A DNA stretch of 30,154 bases from JAUWKC01 sp035529895 (lineage in GTDB: Bacteria; Planctomycetota; Phycisphaerae; Sedimentisphaerales; Anaerobacaceae): the NCBI GenBank assembly GCA_035529895.1, contig DATKVV010000026.1, positions 1-30,154 on the forward strand, in the 5' to 3' direction. The notes under the pieces are model-generated. The model was not told where the DNA came from. It was given only the letters and a program-made list of their open reading frames with translations, and made no database searches. A program made the translations under genes and the position numbers. This document shows positions 24,247 to 30,154 of this stretch, piece after piece. The first letter of the stretch is position 1. Each line of letters begins with the position of its first letter.

Positions 24247-25481
24247 ATATACATTTCCCGGCGGAGCAAATTCAGCGCAGTCAGCGCCGCCCTACACCGT
24301 ATGGATTCTCTATCGCCGGATATAACCAAACGCGTGCTCTTGTGCCCTTTGAAAGAGTCAATACTGATATATACTAAACCGGCGGGTTTTTGTTTACTTG
24401 CCCCGCCCGGTCCGGCTATGCCGGTTATAGCGATTGCAAAGTCCGTTTGGGCCCGTTTTCTTGCCCCTTCAGCCATAGCCAAGACAACCTGCTCACTGAC
24501 AGCCCCATACTCCTCGATAAGGCCGGCGGCAACCCCGAGCTCGCTGGTTTTGGCATCGTTGCTGTAAGTAACCCAGCCGACGGTGAAATACCTGCTTGCG
24601 CCGGGTATATCGGTCAGCAGTTTGGCCAAAAGGCCGCCGGTGCAGGATTCTGCCACCGCGATTGTCTTTTTCTGTCGAGCCAACTGCCCGCCCACCACTT
24701 CGGCCAGCGTCTGCTCCCCTGTTCCATAAATCAAATCTCCGAGTCTGTCACGCAACAATCTTTCGTCCTGTTCGGCCATTCGTTCGGCACTGCTCTTATC
24801 TTGTGCCGTTGCGACAATGTGCAGGCTGATTATGCCGTGACCGGCTGTACAATTGATTAAAGGATTTCTGCCTCGCTGCATCAGAGGGCCGAGCAATTCC
24901 GCAATGCTTGATTCGCCTTTTCCAAAACAGTTTAACTTTCGCACAACCACGGCCTGCGCTGCGGCCAGCTCGCGCACCTTCTCGAGGACCGACTCCTCAA
25001 ACATCTGCCTCATTTCCGCAGGTACCCCCGGCAACGCCACAAGCAGCCCGCCCTTTGCCTCGGCTATAATGCCCGGCGCTGTACCAAGATTGTTGGGCAG
25101 CCCCGTCGCGCCGGCCGGCATATATGCCTGAATCTCATTTGTGGCCGGCATACACAAATCTCGTCTGGCGAAAAAATCCGCGATTTTCTGCAGAAGGTCG
25201 TTCCGCAATTCCAGTTCGGTTCCGAGAAACTTTGCAAACGCCTGGCGGGTCACATCATCGTCGGTCGGCCCCAGCCCGCCTGTCGCCAGAACCACGTCAG
25301 CATCATCGCTCGCCAGATTAAATGCTCGTACAATCGAATCTATATCGTCGCCCACGGTGTAACAGCTTGCAACCGGTATACTGATTGAAAGCAGTCTGCT
25401 GCTGAGGTACGAAGCGTTTGTGTCTACTGTCTGACCGCTGAGAATCTCGTTGCCGATGCTGACTATGCTCGCTTTTTTCAT
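24243..25481 (-). CDS. cinA: CinA family protein (NMN deamidase / ADP-ribose pyrophosphatase type)
   Basis: The N-terminal half has the molybdopterin-binding-like (MoCF) fold of CinA: SIVSIGNEILSGQTVDTNAS and ATGGLGPTDDDVTRQ. The C-terminal half is a PncC-type nicotinamide-mononucleotide amidohydrolase domain, with AESCTGGLLAKLLTDIPGAS and ITGIAGPGG. Length 412 is standard for two-domain CinA. The family recycles pyridine nucleotides by deamidating NMN and, in some members, hydrolyses ADP-ribose; some are competence- or damage-induced. The ATG overlaps the TGA of the dehydrogenase gene (ATGA), so translation is coupled. Its neighbour being an NAD(P)-using enzyme is suggestive only. Confidence 0.93.
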   Translation of the reverse strand: MKKASIVSIGNEILSGQTVDTNASYLSSRLLSISIPVASCYTVGDDIDSIVRAFNLASDDADVVLATGGLGPTDDDVTRQAFAKFLGTELELRNDLLQKIADFFARRDLCMPATNEIQAYMPAGATGLPNNLGTAPGIIAEAKGGLLVALPGVPAEMRQMFEESVLEKVRELAAAQAVVVRKLNCFGKGESSIAELLGPLMQRGRNPLINCTAGHGIISLHIVATAQDKSSAERMAEQDERLLRDRLGDLIYGTGEQTLAEVVGGQLARQKKTIAVAESCTGGLLAKLLTDIPGASRYFTVGWVTYSNDAKTSELGVAAGLIEEYGAVSEQVVLAMAEGARKRAQTDFAIAITGIAGPGGASKQKPAGLVYISIDSFKGHKSTRLVISGDRESIRCRAALTALNLLRREMYI

Positions 25482-26521
25482 AGGTCTTGGATTTCAATCA
25501 GGGCTTTAACCACGCCGTCGCGATAGCCCGAAACCATCTCGAAGGCATCCTGTGTTTGTTCGAGTTTGAATCTGTGAGTCGCCATAAAGTCAACATTGAC
25601 TTTGCCGGAAGCCACCAAATCAATCGCCGCCTGCGTGCAATTGTTCTGCCTTCTGACGTTTAGCAGTGCAATTTCCTTTCTGCGCGCCTTCTCGATAACC
25701 AGAGAAATTCTCTCCACGCGTGGAATGCCGATGAGCATCAGCCTGCTGCCCGGTTTGAGCAGCTCTATCGCCTGGTCGATTGTTTCCTGCTGGCCCGCAC
25801 ACTCGAAAACCGCGTCCATTCCCGCAGCTTGCTGCCGAAGAATCTCTTTGACCACGTCCTGTTCGTCAGGATTGCCGGCCCAGGTGGCGCCGTTTCTTCT
25901 GGCAATATCCATTCGTTCGGCAACTTTTTCGGTGACGTAACAGGTCCTCGCATTTTCAGCTCCGGCGCTGACCAGACAACTTAAACCGATTGGCCCGGCG
26001 CCGAGGATCGCCACATCCGAATCTTCCCGCAATCCCGCCTGTCTGACGGCATACACAGCTATGGCCAGCGGCTCGCACAAGACCGCCTGGGCAAAACTAA
26101 CGTTATCTCCGATAGGAAAGCAGCAATGCTCGGGCATAACTATATACTTGCACAGGGCCCCGCTGACCTGCCCCGGGCAGCCGAGAAATCTGAGATTGCG
26201 GCACGTATTCTCCCGGCCCATCCTGCATTGGTCACAATTGTAGCACACGATAGCCGGCTCAACCGCCACCCGGTCGCCGACCTTGACATGCTTAACCTTC
26301 CTGCCGACAGCCTCGACCGTCGCAGCGCACTCGTGCCCGACCACGAACGGATATTCGACTACTTCCGAGCCGATTTGGCCGGTTTCGTAGTAATGGACGT
26401 CGGAGCCGCAGATTCCAACCATCTCTACTTTCAGAAGAACATCGTTGTCTTTTTTTATGCCGGGCTCCGGTACGTCAATCAGCTTCATTTGCCTGATGCC
26501 CGTTAGTGCTGCTGCCTTCAT
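25478..26521 (-). CDS. Zinc-dependent MDR alcohol/polyol dehydrogenase (sorbitol/threonine dehydrogenase-like)
   Basis: A medium-chain dehydrogenase of 347 residues. The catalytic zinc site shows in GICGSDVHYY and GHECAATVEAVG. The structural zinc is bound by four cysteines in CYNCDQCRMGRENTC. The Rossmann motif GAGPIGL stands near residues 170-180. VHYYETG with EYPFVVGHE is most like sorbitol/L-iditol (xylitol) dehydrogenases, but L-threonine 3-dehydrogenase and other sugar-alcohol enzymes share these features. It would oxidise a polyol or secondary alcohol with NAD(P)+. ATG 26521 has GGAG seven bases upstream; the earlier in-frame start at 26542 adds seven residues. It precedes cinA with an ATGA overlap and has its own probable promoter. 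Confidence 0.9.
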   Translation of the reverse strand: MKAAALTGIRQMKLIDVPEPGIKKDNDVLLKVEMVGICGSDVHYYETGQIGSEVVEYPFVVGHECAATVEAVGRKVKHVKVGDRVAVEPAIVCYNCDQCRMGRENTCRNLRFLGCPGQVSGALCKYIVMPEHCCFPIGDNVSFAQAVLCEPLAIAVYAVRQAGLREDSDVAILGAGPIGLSCLVSAGAENARTCYVTEKVAERMDIARRNGATWAGNPDEQDVVKEILRQQAAGMDAVFECAGQQETIDQAIELLKPGSRLMLIGIPRVERISLVIEKARRKEIALLNVRRQNNCTQAAIDLVASGKVNVDFMATHRFKLEQTQDAFEMVSGYRDGVVKALIEIQDL

Positions 26522-26587
26522 CGAATCTCTCCGCAAAAGCATTCCTTCGTAAACTTGTCTTCGCTCGTATCAGCGCATATATATTAT

Positions 26588-26596
26588 CTTATACCA
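26588..26596 (-). promoter_or_regulatory. Probable extended -10 promoter of the dehydrogenase-cinA pair
   Basis: On the minus strand, TGG (26596-26594) followed by TATAAG (26593-26588), in the context AATGGTATAAG. No good -35 is present at 17 bp (CACTAT). Extended -10 promoters can work without one. The leader to ATG 26521 would be about 60 bases. Confidence 0.42.
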
Positions 26597-26626
26597 TTAC
26601 CGATTCGGCCATAGTGTCCGGCTAAC

Positions 26627-28144
26627 TCATCGGTCACTGTAGTCCAGCCGCAGTTTCAACTCCGGCCTGTTCTTCGTCGCCCACAGCTTCAACAAAGACA
26701 TCATCAGCGTATCACCGCCGGTCACCGCCTCATAATGATCGTGCTTGCTCGTGGCCTTGGGCAGCGCCGAGCTGTCATCGAAGAAAAGCTCCACCGCCCG
26801 CTGGGCGAAATGGTCTGCTCTTTCCAGATATCGCTTTTCTCCGGTCAGTTCGTACGCACCCAGCATCAGATATATCACGCTGCCGAGTGTCCCCGGATGC
26901 AAGGCAGACTTGATTTCAGGTTCGCCGTCCAGATACAGCCCGGCCGCACCGAGCACCAGTTTTCTGTATTCACCAAGCTTGACCTGCCCATAGCGATAAT
27001 AGCATACATTTGCCGTGCCGGCGTGACCCCAGCCGCTCGTGTAGCCGCCGCGCGGATTCGGCTCTAACGTATCCACATTTGCGTTGCCGACAAAGCCCTT
27101 GCCCCCTCGTTTGAGGTCATGCGCGAGTTTGAAAAATGCCCGGTCCGTTCGCAGCGCGCTCTGCCGCATCTTCCAGCCCAGTTTTTCCGGCATGTAGTCG
27201 GCGCCTTCCCACACGCAGATGGCATACATAAGGTTGCTTACCGTCCAGAGGGCTTTGCCCCCTGAGCGTTCGGCGCTCTCGGCGGGAAAAGCGTCAGATC
27301 GCGGGCTGCGCCGCCCGTCAAAGTAGTCAACAAGCGTTTCAATCGCCTTGGCAAAAATCGGGTCCTTTGTATGGCTGTAAGCATGCGCCCACGTTGCAAT
27401 GTAGTAACCTCCGTGGCGGGGATATTCGGAATTCGTAAATGTTTGATGCATCTCGTAATTGGCGTGCCGGGAGAAGTTGCCCGTGTTATGGTCGGCAATC
27501 TGATGCTCCCAAAGGCCGCGGGCAAACCTCGCGCACGCCTCCGGCGCAACCTCAAACGAGCGCTCCCAAAGCACCCACGGCCGATAGAACTCATGGGTAT
27601 TATATTCCTGCATACTGCCGCCGTGGTGCGAACCCTTTTTCCACTTGATAAGCGTCTCGGTCCGAAAGTCCCAGCCCATGTGCTCGCCCCAGGCCATCAG
27701 CCCCGTAGTCGGACTCTGGCAATGCTCGAAGAACCACTTTACCGTCTTGTCGGCCTCCCGCGCGTAGCGCTTGTCGCCGGTTATGTCCGTGAGTGCATAA
27801 AGAATCTGGTAAAGGTTCTGGTCGTGCATCGGGTTGGCCCCCGTCATCATTCGGTCGCGGTTGCGAACCCCCCAGTTCTCCCAGTCCTTCAAGCGAATCT
27901 GCCACAGCCGCTCGAGGTCTGCCTCGTCGAATATTTCCAGAGTCCTGCGGTCCAGCGTAGTTGCGAACAGCGGCGAATGTTCCTTACCGTAGTGGTCCCG
28001 GCCCTTTGCCAGCAGCGTGTCCGCGTACGCCTTGACAATCTGAAGATAATCCCCCCCGCCGCCGGCAGCCGCACCGGCAGTGCCGCTCAAAAGTAAAATA
28101 ACAAGCCCAAAACTTGCCGCTCGATAGACTGTTCTTGTCTGCAT
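26627..28144 (-). CDS. Secreted alpha/alpha-toroid-type protein, possible carbohydrate-active enzyme
   Basis: No named family is recognised with certainty. An N-terminal signal peptide (QTRTVYRAAS then FGLVILLLSGTAGA, cleavage near AGAAA) directs export. The remaining 475 or so residues are rich in helix pairs with repeated aromatic and Gly/His motifs, such as YQILYALTDITGDKRYAREA, AIETLVDYFDG and GAYELTGEKRYLERA. That pattern is seen in (alpha/alpha)6-barrel glycoside hydrolases, polysaccharide lyases and N-acyl-glucosamine epimerases. Catalytic residues were not identified. ATG 28144 was preferred because GGAG lies six bases upstream and the signal peptide starts directly; the frame open to 28240 would overlap the GTPase gene. 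It follows that gene by 34 bp. Confidence 0.75.
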   Translation of the reverse strand: MQTRTVYRAASFGLVILLLSGTAGAAAGGGGDYLQIVKAYADTLLAKGRDHYGKEHSPLFATTLDRRTLEIFDEADLERLWQIRLKDWENWGVRNRDRMMTGANPMHDQNLYQILYALTDITGDKRYAREADKTVKWFFEHCQSPTTGLMAWGEHMGWDFRTETLIKWKKGSHHGGSMQEYNTHEFYRPWVLWERSFEVAPEACARFARGLWEHQIADHNTGNFSRHANYEMHQTFTNSEYPRHGGYYIATWAHAYSHTKDPIFAKAIETLVDYFDGRRSPRSDAFPAESAERSGGKALWTVSNLMYAICVWEGADYMPEKLGWKMRQSALRTDRAFFKLAHDLKRGGKGFVGNANVDTLEPNPRGGYTSGWGHAGTANVCYYRYGQVKLGEYRKLVLGAAGLYLDGEPEIKSALHPGTLGSVIYLMLGAYELTGEKRYLERADHFAQRAVELFFDDSSALPKATSKHDHYEAVTGGDTLMMSLLKLWATKNRPELKLRLDYSDR

Positions 28145-28178
28145 CACTTTCTCCATTAAATCGAGTTCCTTCCTCGTT

Positions 28179-29249
28179 TCAAACATTGAACCGAAAACGG
28201 ATAACGTCTCCGTCCTGAACAACGTATTCTTTGCCTTCAAGCCGGATTTTGCCGGCGGCCTTCAGGGCCTTCTCACTGCCGAGTTCCTTCAGGTCATCGA
28301 AGGCAAACGTCTCAGCCCTTATGAATCCGCGCTTTATATCCGTGTGTATCTTGCCCGCCGCCTCCAGCGCAACCGTCCCCTGCCTGATTGGCCACGCCCG
28401 CAGCTCATCCGAAACAACCGTCAAAAAACTGATTAGCCCCAAAGCGGCATAACAACTGTTGACAAACTTGCTCGTCGCCGACTCGGTAATGCCCAAATCT
28501 TTCATAAAATCCGCTCTGCTGCCCGCGTCCAGCTGCGCCAGCTCATATTCGAGCTTGGCACACATGGTAATTACCGGCACGTCCTTCTCGATAAGCTCCC
28601 CAAAGTCAAATGACTCCTCCAACCGGTCCTCTCCGACATTTACGGCCACCGCAATCGGCTTCAGGGTCAGGAATCCGAGAGACTTAATCATCTCGCGTTC
28701 GTCTTCGGTTTCAACGGCCGAGCTGATGGGTCTTTCCGACTCTATCGCTTCCTGAAGTCTTTTGTGCAGGGCCAGCTCTATCTTGTCGTGCGGCTGGGTC
28801 TTGGTCGGCTTGCCGATCTGTTTTTCGAGTCTTTCTATGCGGGTGGCAACCAGTTCCAGGTCGGCAAGAAGCAATTCGGTCTTTAGCTCCGCCAGGTCTC
28901 TTGCCGGCTCGACGGCATTTCGATAAGGCGGTACGGCCGGATTCTCGAACGCCCTTACCACAAGAACAAGCAAATCGACGGTTCGAATCTGGTTAATCAA
29001 ACGTCTTGCCGCGGCCCGGCCATGCTCATCCATAAAGTTGAACCCGGGCAGGTCCAGACAGTCGATTGTCGCGTAGGTGCTCTTCCTGGGCTTGTAGTGC
29101 TCGGTCAGCCAATCGAGTCTTTCGTCCGGCACATGGACAACCGCTTCTTCAACAGCCGTCGCGCCGGCCGGCGGAACCGCTTTGCCGCTGAGCGCCGAGA
29201 AAATCGTGCTCTTGCCGGATTGCAGCAGACCGAGTAAGGCAACCTTCAA
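28179..29249 (-). CDS. YchF/Obg-type GTPase (TGS domain)
   Basis: A cytosolic P-loop NTPase of the YchF/OLA1 branch of Obg proteins. It has a P-loop (GLLQSGKST, residues 7-15), switch II DLPGF, the relaxed nucleotide motif AVNVGEDRLEE in place of NKxD, a coiled-coil region (about 130-175) and a C-terminal TGS-type domain ending in EGKEYVVQDGDVIRFRFNV. YchF proteins bind ribosomes and prefer ATP or use both nucleotides. The P-loop differs from the usual GLPNVGKST of YchF. Length 356 is normal. The start is TTG 29249, with AGGAG eight bases upstream and an in-frame stop just before. It follows the fumarase-beta gene by 12 bp, in an operon. Confidence 0.87.
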   Translation of the reverse strand: MKVALLGLLQSGKSTIFSALSGKAVPPAGATAVEEAVVHVPDERLDWLTEHYKPRKSTYATIDCLDLPGFNFMDEHGRAAARRLINQIRTVDLLVLVVRAFENPAVPPYRNAVEPARDLAELKTELLLADLELVATRIERLEKQIGKPTKTQPHDKIELALHKRLQEAIESERPISSAVETEDEREMIKSLGFLTLKPIAVAVNVGEDRLEESFDFGELIEKDVPVITMCAKLEYELAQLDAGSRADFMKDLGITESATSKFVNSCYAALGLISFLTVVSDELRAWPIRQGTVALEAAGKIHTDIKRGFIRAETFAFDDLKELGSEKALKAAGKIRLEGKEYVVQDGDVIRFRFNV

Positions 29250-29261
29250 CTATTCATCTCC

Positions 29262-29792
29262 TCATTTATAAACCGTATTGCCGTAAGCATCATAAGCGAC
29301 AATAGCCGGAAAATCAACCACCTTCAGTCTCCTTATGGCCTCCGTGCCGAGGTCTCCGTAAGCGATTACCTCCGCGGCGACGATATGCCTGCTCAGAAGC
29401 GCCCCCGCCCCGCCGACCGCCGCCAGATGAACCGCACCGTATCTTTTCAGGGCCTCTCTGACCCGCTCATTTCGATAGCCTTTCCCGACCATTGCCCGCA
29501 GACCGTTGGCAATCAGCCTCGGGCTGAATGGGTCCATTCTCGACGAGGTCGTGGGGCCGGCCGCCCCGATTACCCGTCCGGGCGGCGCCGGCGTCGGACC
29601 GACGAAATAGATAATCGCCCCTTCAAGCTCGAACGGCAGCTTCTGCCCGGCCTCTATCGCCTCGCACAATCTCTTGTGCGCTATGTCGCGCGCCGCATAC
29701 ATTACGCCGTTGATAACAACCTCGTCGCCCGCTTTAAGCGAACGAGCTTCAGCCTCAGTCAATGGTGCCTGCAGTTTTTTTATTTCGCTCAT
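29262..29792 (-). CDS. Class I fumarate hydratase/tartrate dehydratase beta subunit (FumB/TtdB-type C-terminal domain)
   Basis: The C-terminal half of iron-sulfur fumarases, here a separate 176-residue protein as in two-subunit enzymes. Family signatures are GDEVVINGVMYAARDIAHKR, YFVGPTPAPPGRVIGAAGPT, TTSSRMDPFSP and, near the end, DFPAIVAYDAYGN. It would form an oxygen-sensitive complex with an alpha subunit holding the 4Fe-4S cluster and convert fumarate to malate, or dehydrate tartrate. No alpha gene is within the window. ATG 29792 was chosen with AGGGG ten bases upstream, rather than the in-frame 29870 start, which adds 26 unrelated residues. It heads the GTPase and toroid-protein genes. 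Confidence 0.88.
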   Translation of the reverse strand: MSEIKKLQAPLTEAEARSLKAGDEVVINGVMYAARDIAHKRLCEAIEAGQKLPFELEGAIIYFVGPTPAPPGRVIGAAGPTTSSRMDPFSPRLIANGLRAMVGKGYRNERVREALKRYGAVHLAAVGGAGALLSRHIVAAEVIAYGDLGTEAIRRLKVVDFPAIVAYDAYGNTVYK

Positions 29793-29930
29793 CGACTTTT
29801 CACCCCTGATTTTTCTGTAAGATGGCACCCTGAAAAACGATTCTGCAGCGATGACAATCGCTCGAAACACCCTGAAAGTCTACAGCATATCGGCGGTTTT
29901 TGCGAAGTGAAAAGTTCGGAATTTGCCGCA

Positions 29931-29956
29931 AAAAGGACGCCGTCGGCGCTGTTTTT
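29931..29956 (-). terminator. Weak hairpin with T-run after the truncated right-edge gene
   Basis: On the minus strand GCGCC-GAC-GGCGT forms a short stem (four pairs plus a G-T) followed by CCTTTTTG. It stands about 30 bases after the stop of the partial right-edge gene, in the 188-bp gap before the fumarase-beta gene. The stem is short, so termination is only possible. I saw no clear promoter in this gap. Confidence 0.28.
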
Positions 29957-29980
29957 CTATTTTGCTGATTTCGTAACCGG

Positions 29981-30154
29981 TTAGTTATGGGCGGCGGAGG
30001 GATGGTTAGGAGGAATCCATTCAGAGAGCAGCTTGGACGGGTCGGAATCGGGCTGCTCGGCAAGTTTATCAAGGGCCGATTTGAAAGCAGCCGTTACCTC
30101 AGGTGTCTTCTTCTTGAGCGTATTCGATACCGTCATAAGGGTCTCGCGGGTTCT
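29981..30154 (-). CDS. C-terminal end of an unrecognised protein (cut by window edge)
   Basis: A minus-strand frame is open from the right edge to a TAA at 29981-29983 and gives 57 residues. It contains RETLMTVSNTLKKKTPEV, then KSALDKLAEQPDSDPSKLL, then LSEWIPPNHPSAAHN. The mixture of amphipathic helix, acidic linker and proline-rich tail looks like a real protein C-terminus, with codon use like its neighbours. I cannot name the family. It does not resemble the end of a fumarase alpha subunit. It precedes the fumarase-beta gene by 188 bp on the same strand and may end in its own weak terminator. Confidence 0.55.
   Translation of the reverse strand, partial: RTRETLMTVSNTLKKKTPEVTAAFKSALDKLAEQPDSDPSKLLSEWIPPNHPSAAHN

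Noticed and set aside
29800..30072. Minus-strand 90-residue frame beginning INLPSSPIPTRPSC
   Set aside because: It lies in another frame across the end of the partial right-edge gene and the following gap, is proline-rich and has no family look; the frame ending at 29981 is the better coding candidate.

Overview
The window looks like a bacterial chromosome segment, most likely from the Planctomycetota (Phycisphaerae-type). This is an inference. The grounds are a bacterial gene for DNA topoisomerase VI subunit B, a run of pseudopilins with AFTLVELL or AFTIIELL type signals, and a Y-W-R-I-D-D-V-N fibronectin-like module inside a GspK-like protein. No rRNA, tRNA, CRISPR array or prophage was seen. 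Nearly everything is on the minus strand, in closely packed operons.

Layout. Positions 1-137 look like the end of an IS66-type insertion sequence cut by the window edge. A small plus-strand group follows (253-1431): a glyoxalase-fold protein with a lipoprotein-like leader, a helix-hairpin-helix Cdd1-type protein, and a stand-alone LigD-type 3'-phosphoesterase domain whose start codon is unclear. It converges with, and overlaps, a minus-strand operon (8419 down to 1395): DUF2752 membrane protein, putative lipoprotein, serA, top6B, a glmM-like phosphohexomutase and a CDF metal transporter. A divergent inositol-monophosphatase gene (8481-9296) shares a promoter region with this operon, and the two predicted -10 boxes fall on the same bases.

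The core is a type II secretion / type IV pilus-like cluster on the minus strand. One predicted operon (20843 down to 9303) encodes a GspE ATPase, GspF, three GspG-like pseudopilins (two of them tandem paralogues), then GspH-, GspI-, GspJ- and a very large GspK-like protein. A second operon (24182 down to 21284) encodes another PilB/GspE ATPase and a PilT retraction ATPase. Secretin, GspC/L/M or PilM/N/O genes and a prepilin peptidase are absent, so the machine must be completed elsewhere. Between the operons lies about 400 bp without a convincing gene that holds a nested inverted repeat.

Further right are a sorbitol/threonine-dehydrogenase-like MDR enzyme coupled to cinA, then fumarase beta subunit, a YchF-like GTPase and a secreted alpha/alpha-toroid protein in tandem. 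The right edge cuts through the C-terminus of an unrecognised minus-strand gene (29981-30154).

Regulatory reading. Good sigma70-like promoters precede both ATPase operons, the DUF2752 operon and probably the MDR-cinA pair. Three of the four share the core ATGGTATA. Several starts were moved downstream of the longest open frame because of Shine-Dalgarno sequences, ATGA overlaps or promoter position.
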